A stretch of 64,000 bases of DNA from Warburgia ugandensis (taxonomy: Eukaryota; Streptophyta; Magnoliopsida; Canellales; Canellaceae): assembly GCA_035236585.1 (NCBI GenBank), contig CP141132.1:65383880-65447879 (forward strand), in the 5' to 3' direction. The notes beneath the pieces are model-generated. The model saw only the letters and a program-made list of their open reading frames with translations. It was not told the DNA's origin and searched no databases. The stretch's first letter is position 1; every line of letters starts with the position of its first letter. Made by a program: the position numbers and the translations under genes. This document shows positions 1-20,451 of the stretch, in pieces.

Positions 1-835
1 ATCTTCATTTGGGTAATGGATTGGTGGGTAATCCACATTAATAATCGATAAAAATAATAAATTTACTATTTAATTTTCTCCATAAATTTCATGTGTACTT
101 TGCCAATAAAATTTCCCAAATAAATTAGTCACGATGGAATTGAAGTCTCCAATTAGTCAAACTTAGTCATCATTATCCAAAGAAAAGATGGTCAAGTTTG
201 ATTAAATGAGATTAGAGACTATGATTGTTTTTTATAGCAAGTAATAAGACAATCTATATTAAATAATTTACATTCTCATAGGATGAACAAATAAGTGCTC
301 TAAACATAACAATAATCAATTCTTCTATCTCAAACTATAGCCACAAATTCAAGGTGCTCTTTTGCACCTTTTCGGCTTTACTAATTTTTGTGTAAGAAAA
401 TAGATTGGATTAAATGAAAAAGTATTAAATCTGTTATCTATGCTCCTTCTAGGTGCTAGAGATGTGTCCTAATGTAGGTTGAATTTGGTAAATCATTCGA
501 AAGCAAACTTACTTTTATGGAAAAAAATACGTATCTCATTAGGAGTGTAAAAAATACACATAATCTCAATACTTAAGAGTCTCACTATACAAGTACCTGC
601 CAATACCAGTGTATATATACGTTCACCTCACAAATTTGAATTGGATCGCTTCTGCCCATTTCTTAAATGGATATAAGTTTTTAATCCAAATCCACCTAAT
701 TTTTGCCTATAAATGGGCATCCACAAATTTCAATCTATTTTGTCAGCTCTACTCGTGTGGGATGGACAGATAATATGCAATTCGTAATTCACACTTGGAT
801 TGCAAAAAGGATATGGATGGATTTTTTTAATCGAC
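1..835. other. AT-rich intergenic DNA, no gene seen
   Basis: No coding region, RNA gene or intact mobile element is recognisable. The last 250 bases hold phrases such as AATCCAAATCCACC that resemble the inside of hAT-type non-autonomous elements. A hAT-like end (TTTTGCCAGCACTA, about 3871-3884) lies on the far side of the LINE that follows, so the LINE may have landed in an older hAT relic. That link is weak because no matching left end was found. Confidence 0.4.
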
Positions 836-850
836 GATTTTCGTGGATCA

Positions 851-3791
851 TCTCCAGCTTGTAAGTAAGAAGAGAATACAATGAAAATCACCTTCAGCTT
901 CTTCAAAGTATGACAACCCTAACATGACATGAATCAATCACTGACATTCCCCCAGCTAGAGCGTCCCCTGTAAGCGTTGCATCAAATCCTAGGTGCAATA
1001 AAAAATAGGCAAGGGTCACTAGGGTGTCTCCTCGAAAGTGACGACCTACATCAGATCCCAGGGGTAATGGAAAATGGGCAAGGGCTGTTTGAGCATCCCC
1101 TCGAAAGCGACGGGCTGCATCAGAACTCAGGTGTAGGGGCTAAAAATAGAGAATTCGATGGGTATAAGCTCTGGTAAATGGGAAAAGATAATAATAGAAT
1201 TGACCTAGGAATAATGGTAGATAAAGAATTAAAGGATAAAGTTTTAGACATTAAAAGAACCAGTGATAGAATTATAATAATAAAACTTATTATAGGATAG
1301 CATCTTATAAATCTTATAAGTGCATGCGTAACACAAGTAGGGTTAAACAGTTTTAGGAAGATTTGAAGGGAATCATGCAAGAAATTCCTACCACAGAAGG
1401 GATATTTCTAGAAGTAGACTTAAATGGCTGTGTAGGAAAAAAAGAAGGAAGGATGTGATAGGGTACATGGAGGGTATGGTATCAGAGAATGAAATGAGAT
1501 GGGGAAGCCATCATTGATTTTGCTTTCGCATATAACTTGGCCCTTGCAAATGAATTCTTAAGAAGAGGGATGAACACGTAATAATCTTTAAAAGTGGACT
1601 CCATAAAAGCAAAATTGACATTTTTTTACTTAGGAATATCCAAAGATCAATGTGGAAGGATAGTAAGGTGATACTTGGTGAGAGTTTAACCTTGCAACAT
1701 AGGTCAATGATTATGGATATCTACATTAAAAGATGGAATAAAGGAAATGAACTTAATAGATATCAAAAACTAAGTGGTGGAACTTAAAAGGAGAGAAAAT
1801 AACCTCACTCACATATAAGTTAATGGTATAAGAAAACACAATGCAGATTAATATGGCCAAGTCCATTAATAAAGTGACAAAATATGTCCTAGAAGTATCT
1901 AAAGGTAAAAGGCAATTTGGTGATGGAGTGAAACTGTGCAAAAATTTATTAAAGAAAAATGGGTGTGTTTTAAAGCATGGTAGAATATGAGAAATAATGA
2001 AAACTAAGAACAATATAACAATACTAAAAAGGTTGTTAAGAGAATAGTAAGTGAGGCTAAACTCAAGACATATGATGATCTTTGTAATAGACGAAGATCA
2101 AGAGAATATGAGAAAGATGAGTTTAGACTTGCAAAAATAGGATAACAGAAAAGGTAAGAACTTAAACCATGTTAAGTGATTAAAAGTGATGATGAAAGGA
2201 TACTAGTCAAAGATGACGAGATTAAATAAAGGGGGAAGTTACTTTTAAAAAATTACTAAATGATAATTACCCTAATAATATAAGGATTGAAAGTATTGTA
2301 AACCTAAATAACATTGGACATTATAGATACAAGTGCAGGATTAGAATACCTAAAGTGAAAGAGGCCTTGAAAAAGATGAAATCAGGAAAAGCCATGGGGC
2401 CCAATAGTATACTCATAGAGGTTTGAAAGCATATGAGTGATACTGGAGTAGTTTGGTTGACTAAGTTATTTAACAAGATTATAAAATCAAAGAAAATGAC
2501 AGATGAATGAAGGAAGAGCTTTATTGTACCAATTTATAAAAATAAAGGAGACATATAGGGTTGCACTAATTATCGAGGGATCAAACTTATGAACCACACT
2601 ACGAGACTTTAAAAAAGAGTGATTGAGAAGATGTTATGACATGAGACAAGTGCACCAGATAACCAATTTGGTTTCATGCCTGGGAAGTCTAATAGAAGCT
2701 ATTTTCTTACTAAGACAATTGATAGAGAAATATAGGGAGAAGAGGAATGACCTCTACAAGGTCTTTATTGACTTAGAAAAAACTTATGATAGGGCCCTTA
2801 AAGAGTTAATCTGGAGGGGGTGTTGGGCAAGAAAAGGGTTTCTCGGGGGTATATAAACATAACTAGAGATATGTATGAGAGAGCAGTAACAAATGTTAAG
2901 ACCACTAGTTAAGAGACCGATGATTTTACTAGCACTGTAGTATTGCACCATGGATTTGCGTGGAGCCCATATCTTTTCATGTTGGTTATGGATGAGTTAA
3001 CAAAACATCTACACGAGAAATTCCATGGTGCATATTATTTGTAGATGATATAGTTTTAATTGAAAGAGAAGCATTAGAACCTAAAGGATTTAAAATCAAC
3101 CGAACTACGATAGAGTATGTGGAATGTAATTTTAGCAAGGAGAGGAGTGGGAGTGGAGCACCAATAAACATTGATAACTAAGAAGTCCCCGTAAAAGGCC
3201 GCTTTTGGTACTTAGGATCGATGATTCATGAGAGTGGAGAGATTGAAAGGGAGGTTACCTAGAGAATCCAAGCGGGTTGGACACAAATGAAGATGTGCAT
3301 TTGGAGTTTTGTGTGATCGACAGGTGCTACTCAAATTAAAAGAAAAATTCTATGGAATAACTATAAGGCTGGCTATGCTCTATGAATTAGAGTGTTGGGT
3401 AATTAAAGAACATCATGTTTATAGAATGAGTGTATAAAAAATGAGAATGTTGAGATAGATAAGTGGCAAGACAGGAAAGGATATAATTAGGAATAAAAAT
3501 ATTAGAAAAACTTAAGGATATCACCAATAGGTAACAAGATAGAGAGATTAGACTTAGATGGTTTGGATATGTTTAACAAAGACAAAAAATAACACTAGTT
3601 AAAAGTGAGACAATGCAAGTAGAAGGTTTTAAAATGGTAGGGGGAAGGCTTAAAGAACATTGATAGAAGTGGTGGGAAAAGATTTAAAAGCTTTGATACT
3701 AAATAAAGCCATTGTACTTAATAGAAGGGAATAGAGGAATAAGATTCATGTGGCTGACCCTTAATTGGGATAAGGTCTTTATAATGATGAT
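851..3791 (+). mobile_element. Degenerate RTE-clade LINE, copy A
   Basis: A dead non-LTR retrotransposon of the plant RTE type. In order it has 5' tandem repeats (980-1140), a scrap of the endonuclease domain ending in DGYKLW (about 1156-1177), reverse transcriptase with NYRGIKLM (about 2567), VFIDLEKTYDR (about 2761-2793) and an intact palm motif FVDD (3038-3049), then the C-terminal RLRWFG segment (about 3549). It ends in GGATAAGGTCTTTATAATGATGATG, the short-repeat tail expected of RTE elements. Many stops and frameshifts break the reading frame. Compared with the copy at 14982, about 200 bases between the 5' repeats and the endonuclease are missing. Likely target duplications are 836-850 and 3792-3806 (12 of 15 bases match), which points to an old insertion. 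Confidence 0.85.
980..1140 (+). repeat. 69-bp tandem repeats at RTE 5' end (copy A)
   Basis: Units begin at 980, 1049 and 1118 with CATCAAATCC, CATCAGATCC and CATCAGAACT, an exact 69-bp period. Each contains GTGTAGTGGAAAA-like and CCCTCGAAAGYGACG-like blocks. The same repeats occur in copy B at 15162, so they belong to the LINE and not to the locus. Their position upstream of the coding region suggests a promoter or leader array. Confidence 0.8.
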
Positions 3792-4036
3792 GATTTTTAC
3801 GGATCAAAAGTTACAATCTATATTCTATCCATTTTCATGTGGATCTGAGCAGATTCAATTTAACAGTTTTGCCAGCACTAACCTTGATGTTTGGCATACA
3901 AGTGATCCAGATTCAATGGACGGGTATGATTAATCATTTGTTGGGTCCACCATACTTCATAAATAGCCATACTCCACCCCCCGTCTCTTCTAGGCCAATT
4001 GAAAGCCCATTTGACACTCGGGAGCCCACCTGCACC
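3792..4036 (+). promoter_or_regulatory. Distal upstream region of the helicase gene
   Basis: This is the stretch between the 3' end of RTE copy A and the TATA box of the UAP56-type gene. It includes a hAT-like end at about 3871-3884 and no gene. The LINE therefore ends only about 245 bases upstream of the core promoter, which limits how much ancestral promoter can remain. Confidence 0.4.
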
Positions 4037-4045
4037 TATATAAAA
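4037..4045 (+). promoter_or_regulatory. TATA box of the UAP56-type gene
   Basis: TATATAAAA, 277 bases upstream of the start codon. It is followed by pyrimidine-rich sequence suited to a transcription start near 4070. The spacing to the telo-box cluster (4093-4140) places those motifs in the 5' leader. Confidence 0.7.
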
Positions 4046-4092
4046 TTCTTCCCGAAACTAAAGATTCTTTCCGTCTTATGTCTCGCTCTCCG

Positions 4093-4210
4093 AAACCCTA
4101 ACCCTAACCCTTCCTCTCCTCTCTGTCTCTCAAAACCCTAGCCGACGGGTTTTCTCTTTTTTATATATTCTCTCACTCTCTTTCTTGCAGACATCTTCAA
4201 ACCCTTACCC
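4093..4210 (+). promoter_or_regulatory. Telo-box cluster in the 5' leader
   Basis: AAACCCTAACCCTAACCC lies at 4093-4110, AAAACCCTAG at 4132-4141, and related CCTTACCCTAACC near 4203. AAACCCTA telo-boxes are known near the start sites of plant translation and growth-related genes. They fit a strongly and broadly expressed housekeeping helicase. The run is too short and too isolated to be interstitial telomere. Confidence 0.65.
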
Positions 4211-4319
4211 TAACCGTTCCTTCGCGGATTCACAGGCATGTCAATGTCCAAAAAAACTTCGCAGTACTTCTTCGAACCGTAGAAATATATTTTTTCTCAT
4301 CTTGTTTGAACTTTTGCAG

Positions 4320-4321
4320 AA
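4320..4321 (+). other. Probable 3' end of a 5'-UTR intron
   Basis: A pyrimidine-rich tract ending in CTTTTGCAG stops at 4319, two bases before the start codon. It has every feature of an acceptor, so the gene probably has a leader intron. The donor is not certain; the GT at about 4279 is one candidate. RNA evidence would settle it. Confidence 0.45.
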
Positions 4322-12672
<8,351 letters not shown>

Positions 12673-13100
12673 TCGCCATGTTGACATGGATAATCAATGT
12701 AATTTATTACGAACATGTAGAGGCTCCAGGTTTTATGAAGCGGCTAGAAAGCCTAATCTGTTTTTGTTGGTGGAAGCACTTCTGGAGAAGAGATTCTGTG
12801 TTCTAATGTGGTATTGTCTCAGACATTGAACAGCTTTAAGGGACAACCCATGCGATGGAGGGTTAAACTGAGAGATAAGTGAGTGCGATCCACCGTTCTT
12901 CCTTTCTGGAAGTTTGTCGTCGTAGAGGTTCAGACCATGGAGGGTGGAAGCACAGGCTACGTAGTCTGTTTTCCGCCACGTTGAACTATATAAGTCTGGC
13001 GACTACTTGCTTGTCATCTGTCTGGCTATTTATCTTCTAGTTGTTAGATCTTTTTTAGTTTATTATGCTACTAGTAAAATAAAATGGATTAAATTGTGTA
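12673..13100 (+). other. 3' untranslated region of the helicase gene
   Basis: It follows the TGA directly. A canonical AATAAA poly(A) signal lies at 13078-13083, giving a 3' UTR of roughly 420 bases. The end is inferred; T-rich sequence follows, as expected. Confidence 0.55.
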
Positions 13101-14964
13101 GCTTGTTTAGCTGTAGGTCTCTGATTTTGGCTATCTATTGTTTTTCTTGGCTAGCAAGACTACTGTTTTTAATTTTCTTTGCTTGTTCTTCTTCCTGGCT
13201 AACTTGTGTCAACCATGCAATCATTTAGTTGCCTAGTATATTTCTCAAGTGCGGTTGTGGTCTGTTCGGGATGCTGTTTTCGTTGGAAAAAGCTTTTCTG
13301 CACCCGCTGGACAAAAATGAACTTTAAGAACCATTGGTTCAGGGTTCATAGTGTAGCAAAATTCTTGTACCATAAAAACAGGAAAAAAAATTCTTGTTCT
13401 ACTGCAGATTGAGGAGAACAAATTCCTTAAATTAAGCACCTGTGCCAAAAGTGTCTTGTAGATAGGTGAAAGAATTAATTAATAAACTAAAGATGTGTTC
13501 AGGGGAGGAGAATTCCACCCCGTGTATTGATCTCATTTGGGGCCCTTTATATTGTCATTTGTTGACTTAACGTTGCAAAGCCATATAAAGGGTGTCAATG
13601 ATTAAACGACCAACAAGTAGGGAAGGCAAAGGGTCGGGTGAAGAGTGTATTAATGTATTTTTTTTAAATTTTACGTGCAAGGGCATTTTAGATAATTAAG
13701 CTGGCAAAAAATTACTTTAATGTTGTCAATCACTTTTCTAGTGTTAACAAATTTCTTGTATTTGGGTTGAAGTGACCCATCTAACCCGTTTATGTGGGGT
13801 AAGGCGGGGTAGGTAACGTGTTTAGAGGAAACCCTCATGGTACGGTTTGCTAGTTGCGGGTCCTATGTATGGGGGAGGAACTTGTATGCCTTATTGGTAG
13901 GCCAGCTATAGATCAGTCTGGCCAATGAGAAGTTTTGGCATGGAATTTATGAAAGTTCAATTGTGATGGTAGTAGGTGTTTCAGTGGCCTATTGGTCTAA
14001 AGCTTTTATGAAGGCCTCTGCGGTGCTAATTTTTTTAACTTCACATGGTTGTGTGCAGGGGAAAACAGTATTCTGCTATTTCCTCTTACAAAGTGGAAAT
14101 CTGTCTCTCGCATTCGTCATGTTCAAAGTAGCATAGTCCATGGTCATTTTCCCAGGGTCCTGGGTTTAGGACTCAGCATTGCCGGGTAATGAGTTTCTAA
14201 AGAGGCATCCCTGGGAGCATTACACGCCTAGCTTAAGTCGTGCCTTTAAACCCCTTCGTTATGACAAGTGAAGAACTTCCTTAAAAGCAGCCCTTAGTTT
14301 TGCATTAAAGGGACCATTTTTATGATCATACTTGTTTATATTGACTTGGTAGCTATTTAAAATTTTTATATTTGAATAAATGTCTAAATTCAATTTCCAC
14401 ACACAGGCTTTTTACTTACAAATTGCTAAGATGATGTGCCTTTTCACGGCATAGAGTCATGCATTTCTTTTTTGTTCTTTTTCCTTTCTTTTTTCTCTTT
14501 ACCTTTGAATTAAATTCATTTAAGATAAATATGAGAAAAAATGCTATTTTTACTACCTATAGATCTGTAATAGATAGTACAGTTCTCTTATTTTCCTAAA
14601 AATACAATATTATATTGTATTTCCTTTTTCCATTTATCTTCCCAAGGAATTATGTTATTTTTTATTTTCTATAACCATAAAATTTGGTATTTTTATTTTA
14701 TCTCCAAGTTTGTGTTTGTATGATACTTTTCTCAGAATCTTTTCTAAAATAAAGTTATATACTCTATTTTTATTAAAAATAAAAATAAAAATTTGAATTT
14801 GGAGAATATTTTTTCCAAAATTGGAAATTTTCTCTTTAGTCTTCTAGAAAAATTTCAAACCTCTTTAGCAGTTGAAATTATAGTTTTGAAATTTCATCTT
14901 AACAATTAGAAACACTAATTTCATCCAAAACACATTAACAATTATATAAGAAATTTCTTTTTAC
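13101..14964. other. Intergenic DNA, no gene seen
   Basis: No gene is recognisable. It becomes very AT-rich after 14300. A near-perfect palindrome, AATACAATATTATATTGTAT, lies at about 14600. Nothing else here could be assigned to a known element. Confidence 0.5.
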
Positions 14965-14981
14965 ACCCCTGTGAAATACTA

Positions 14982-17900
14982 ATTTTGCTTGTGTGATTTT
15001 AGTTCTATATGGTTTTATTACAGTTGATCTCAAGCCCTGATAAAGGAGGAGGGTTTTGCATCAGGTGCCAGCTAACAAGAAAAAACCCATGGCAAACCCC
15101 ATATATGAATCAATTTATAACATTTCCTCAGGCTAGGGCGTTCCCCATAAGCCACGTGTTGCATCAAATCCTAGATGTAGTGGAAAATGAACAAGGGTTG
15201 TTAGGGCATTTCCCTAGAAGTGACACGCTATATTAGATCCTAAGTGTAGTGGAAAAGAGGCAAGGACGTTCCCTCGAAAGCTATATACTACATTGGAACC
15301 TAGGTGTAGTGAAAAGTATGCTTGAGTTCCCAAGTCATTTGAGAAGTACAACGGTAAATAGGCTAGATTAAGAGAACGAGATTCATGTCACTAGATGGAA
15401 TATAGGCACATTGACATGAAGAGTCTAGAGTTAGTGAATACGATGAAATGTAGGAGGGTCAACATCACTTGTAACCAAGAAACCAAGTAGAAAGGAGCTA
15501 AAACTAGAGAAATCGATGAGTATTAACTCTGGTACATATGAAAGGACAATAATAGAAATAACATAGGAATAGTGATAGATAAAGAATTAAAGGATGAAGT
15601 TTTAGACGTTAAAAGAACCAGTGATAGAATTATACTAATGGAATTTGTTCCATGAGATAAGATTATAAATGCCATTAGTGCATATGCACCACAAGTGGGG
15701 ATAGAAGATAAAATCAAGAGATAGTTCTAGAAGATATGGTGGGAGTCATGCAAAAATTCCCAATATAGAAGGGATATTTATAGGAGCAGGTTTTAATGGT
15801 CATGTAGGAAAAGAAAAAGAAGGATATGATAGGATACATGGGTGTATAGTATTGGAGAAAGAAATGAGATGGTGGAAGTTATACTTGTTTTTGCCTTAGC
15901 ATATAATCTAGTGATAGAAAATACATACTTTAAGAAGAGGCATGGACACTTACTAACCTTTAAAAGTGGACCATATAAAAGTTAAATAACTTTTTGTTAC
16001 TTAGGAATGTTGAAAGATTAATGTGTAAGGATTGTAAGGTGATACTTGGCGAGAGTCTAACCTCACAACATATCAATGTTATGGATATCTATATTAAAGT
16101 ATGGAAGAAAGGAAATGAACTTAATAGGTGTCAAAAAACTAAGTGGTGGAACTTAAAAGGAGAGAAGATAACATCATTTACAAACAAGTTGATAGCAAAT
16201 GGAAATTAGAAAAATGAAATAGAAGTAAATACCATGTGGAGTAATATGATCATGTCCATTAAGAAAGTGGGGAAAGATGTCCTAGGTGTATTTAAAGGTA
16301 AAAGACAATCAACAAAAGAAACTTGGTGGTGGAATGAAAAAGTGCAAAAAGTTATGAAAGAGAAGCGTGTAATTTTAAAGAATGACAAAGGACTAAAAAT
16401 AACAAGAACTTAGAACAATATAAGAATACTAAAAAGATTGTTAAAAGAGTAACAAAAACTTGGAACAATATAAGAATGCTAAAAAGATTGCTAAGAGAGT
16501 AGTAAGTGAGGCTCAGCTCAAGACATATGATGATCTCTATAATAGATTAGGATTAAGAGAAGGTGAGAAAAATGTATTTAAACTCACAAAATTAAGAAAA
16601 AGGAAGAGTAAGAACTTAGACCACATTAATTATATTATAAATGATGACTAAAGGGTACTAGTCAAAGATGACAAGATCAAACAAAGATGGGAAAGTTACC
16701 TTCATAAATTGCTAAATGACAATAACATTGAGAATATAGGGATTGTAAATATCATAAACACATAATGTTAGATAGATATAAACGTAGGATTAGAATACCA
16801 TTAGTGAAAGAGACTTTGAAAAAGATGAAATCAGGAAAGGCTTTGGGCTTGATGATATACCCATAGAGGTTTGAAAGTATATAAGAGATATTGAGTAAGT
16901 TTGGTTGATAAAATTGTTTAAAAAGATTATAAAATTGAGGGAAATACAAGATGGATGGAGGAAGAGCTTTGTTGTACTAATTTATAAGAATAAAGGAGAC
17001 ATACGTAGTTACATTAACTATCGAGGGATCAAACTTATGAGTCACACGTTGAAATTTTTTGAAAGAGTAATGGAGAAGAGGCCATAGAATGAGACAAGTA
17101 TACCGGAGAACGAGTTTGGCTTCATGCCTGGTAGGTTTGCCATGTAACTTATTTTTTTGCTTAGACAATTGATAGAGAAATATGGGGAGATAAGGAATGA
17201 TCTCCACATAGTCTTTATTGACTTAGAAAAAGCCTATGATAGGATCCTCAGAGAGTTAATATGGTGGGTGTTGGGCGAGAAAGGGATTTTACAGGGTTAT
17301 ATAGGTATAATTAAGGATATGTACGAGGGAGCGGTAACAAACTTTAAGACCACTAGCGGAGAGATCAATGATTTTCCTATTATTATAAGATTGCACTAAG
17401 GATCAACATTGAGTTAACAAAACATCTGTAAGAGGAGATTCCATGGTGCATATTATTTGCGGACAATATAGTTTTAATTGATGAGACAAGGGAGGGTGTA
17501 AACGCAAAGCTAAAGTTATGAATATTAGAATAGAAAGGATTTAAAATTAGTTGAGCTAAGACAGGGTATATGAAATGCAATTTTAATAAGGAGAGGAGTG
17601 TGAGTGGAGCACCAGTAAAGATTGATAACCAAGAAGCCCTTAAAAGAATACGTTCAATACTTAGAATAATAATTCATGAAAGTGGAGAGATTGAAAGGGA
17701 GGTTACCTAGAGAATCCAAGTGAGTTGAAACAAATGGGATGCGCCTCTGGAGTTTTATGTGATTAGAGGTGCCACTAAAATTAAAAGAAAAATAATATAG
17801 GATGGTTGTAAGGCTGATCGTGCTCTATAGATCCTAGTGTTGGGAAGTTAAGGAATAATATGTACTTAGGATGAGTGTCATCAAAATGCCTATGTTGAGA

Positions 17901-18237
17901 TAGATGAGTGGCAAGACAAGAAAGGATAGAACTAGAAATAAAAATATTAGAAAAAACTTAGGAGTAGTACCAATAGGTAACAAAGATGAAGGAGATTAGA
18001 CTTAGATGGTTTAGACGTGTCCAACATAGACCAAAAAGGGTGCTAGTTAGAAGAAGTGAGGTGTTCCAAATCGAAGGTTCTAAAAGGGTATGGGGAAGGC
18101 CTAAAAGAATGTGGATAGAAGTGGTGAGAAAATATTTAAAACCTATGAGACTAAATGAAGTGATGATACTTAATAGTGGAGTAGCAAGATTCATGTGACC
18201 AACCCCTAATTAGGATAAGGTCTTGATGATGACGATG
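14982..18237 (+). mobile_element. Near-full-length degenerate RTE LINE, copy B
   Basis: The best-preserved RTE LINE here, 3256 bp. Imperfect 17-bp target duplications (ACCCCTGTGAAATACTA at 14965-14981 and ACCCTTGTGTAATACTA at 18238-18254, 15 of 17 match) mark both ends. It has 5' tandem repeats, an endonuclease relic from about 15350, reverse transcriptase with NYRGIKLMSHTLK (about 17018) and VFIDLEKAYDR (17211-17243), then a palm motif changed from FADD to FADN (17456-17467), which removes a catalytic aspartate. The GSALSPYLF region before it is largely deleted. The C-terminal RLRWF...RGRPK-like segment (18000-18110) and a GATGATGACGATG tail follow. Many stops; not mobile by itself. Confidence 0.9.
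15162..15310 (+). repeat. Tandem repeats at RTE 5' end (copy B)
   Basis: Three units start at 15162, 15231 and 15291 (periods 69 and 60). They match the 69-bp units of copy A. Their conservation in two separate insertions shows they were part of the source element. Confidence 0.75.
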
Positions 18238-18254
18238 ACCCTTGTGTAATACTA

Positions 18255-20294
18255 TAAGAGCAGCCTTTTTTTCACAGAAATATAGACTAATTGTAATTGT
18301 ACTTTTGTTGACCCATAGGAAATTACATAGCAAATTATGGAGTTTTTATATCGTTATCCTTCTCTTTTATGCGTCCAACGAAAGGGTGTCATTGGAACAA
18401 GGATGGAAGATATTCTGGATGTTACTATTCTTGAGAGAAACTCAATGCAATTAAATATTTAGGTCTACTAATGAACCTTCTAATTGATCTCCTTTTAATA
18501 CATATGCATATAAGTATCTATTGAGCTTTATTAATGAAAATCTTAATTCAAACTTTGTACATCTGGGTGTATTGTTCATGATTATTAGTTGGTGAACCAC
18601 AAGAGAATATTAAAATACCTACCATTATCATAACGACAGATATAATTGATCATTCAATAAAATAAAAGACAACCACTCAATCGAAGCCTACAAATAGTTA
18701 TCATATTAATATTGTAGAGAATGCACAAAAGCTCCTGTTTTGTATCAAAGAATAGAATATAGTCTTTGACTCATGAGGATAAAATGACAACAACTTTTAT
18801 GTTGGCTTATGCATATAAACTAGATCTCCTCAAAGATAAGAACTTTGTTGCTGATACAAGTAAGATATTTTTAAAGTTCTTTCTGCTATTGAACAAGAAT
18901 GTGGTTTGAATCTATTAAAAAGATAATAATAGCAATCAAGATTTTATTTTCCAAAGGAATGTCACTACTTGGAGGATGATCTTTTTTTATTTTTAGAATT
19001 AGAGACATGAAGAGTCTATTTTTTAGACTACACATGTGGCACAAAATCTCTACTAGAAAGATAGGGGTCTCCAAAATCAGCTTCATCATGGGAAATCAAT
19101 GCTTAGAGCTTGAATCTGAATTAGCAAAGTTAGCTTAACTCAAAAACATGTTGAAATTACTCAATAATATATAGCTAAGACCTGGTTACACTGACAAACA
19201 AATAAACAAAATTGTTGTTTTATGATGAACACCATCTAATTGTTTAATATACCACATATTAGTGTTTGTACTTTTATAATTGCAAAGTTCTATATAATCC
19301 ACACCCCTGACCAACACTTCCATTTGTATCAATATTGAAACTTTAATTTAGACAAAGATCACCATCTTAACTTTTTCAATTTGTAAAATTGAAGTGTATT
19401 GAAGAAGCTAATAACCATATTAGGAAACTAGAGGCTACAATCTTTGCTTTATATCAATCTTGATAAATTTATGTTTTCCGTAGAACATCTCTTTCCTTAT
19501 CACGATTCTTAGTATGTTGAAGAACAACGAATTTTGTTATATGTGGCATCATGCACACAATTTAAATTTAACTTAGTGGTTCTTGTCCATTTAAGCATTT
19601 TTCCTTTCCCATATTTTTCTATTAGAGCTTAAGGTAAGTTCAAGAAACTACTAATAGTATATTTGTTTACTACAAGTTCGCTTAATAAAAAATCGTTTCT
19701 AGGCCATATCCCTTTTTTAATGGTTACATATAGACCATATAAGGCTATATCCTTTTCTAATGGTTATTTCTAGGCCATGCTTGGATACATTATGCTCTAA
19801 AAATCTTCTCTTTTGGACAATATTAACCAATTAAGATGGTATCCAAAGATAAACTTCTTGGACCACCAAAGATGAATTATGTTGGGCTGAATGGAACAAA
19901 CATTATAAAATCTTTTGCTTCAAACTATTTCTAAGTGGCTTCATCAGAACTCTAACTCAAGCAACTTGCTAGTATTAATATAAGCAAAACTACTGTTGGC
20001 TTTCGTTCAAAATGGCATGGACTGATAGCATATATGATTATTGAGTGGTATTTGAGTTTTTAATTAAAAATATATAAATGACAAAAAAATTTAAGAAAAA
20101 TCTTGAAATTAGAAAATTTATAAAAAATGTTAAAGTACAAACTTTATATCTAGTAATTATTAGCTCATATTACTATCAATTGATATAATGAACTAATTTC
20201 TAAGTTCTAACTTTTAACAAGGTTCAAAAGTTATTTAAGGCTCAAACAAATCATATATTTACTACTACAAATGGCCATGACCAACCAACAAATG
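18255..20294. other. AT-rich intergenic DNA, no gene seen
   Basis: No gene is supported. A short local repetition occurs at about 19700-19780 (CTAGGCCAT, AATGGTTA and related words twice). The rest cannot be assigned. Confidence 0.45.
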
Positions 20295-20451
20295 TTTAGC
20301 ACAGTTTGTTACAAATAACTCAACATCTCTCTTGGAATATTCTTGGTCACAGATTCAAGTTGCTGCTTTCCACTTTCTTTGGCCACAGATTAGATTTAGG
20401 AGTGTATGCTTGATTTGTTTCAGAATTCTTTGCTTGTGAAAAAAAAAAAGC
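20295..20451 (+). mobile_element. Putative tRNA-derived SINE, family 2
   Basis: It starts with TTAGCACAGTTTGTTAC, which resembles an RNA polymerase III A box. A B-box-like AGATTCAAGTTGC follows, then GATTAGATTTAGGAGTGTATGCTTGATTTG, and the copy ends in an 11-A tail at about 20440. Matching sequence with its own A-rich tail occurs at 57620-57797, and a truncated copy at about 61616-61693. A SINE is the best fit. The A-to-B spacing is longer than in a plain tRNA, and no clear target duplication was found. Confidence 0.5.

Noticed and set aside
2623..2856. 77-codon frame as a host gene
   Set aside because: It is reverse-transcriptase core of the RTE LINE.
4093..4110. Interstitial telomere
   Set aside because: Only about two and a half units; position in the gene leader fits telo-box elements.
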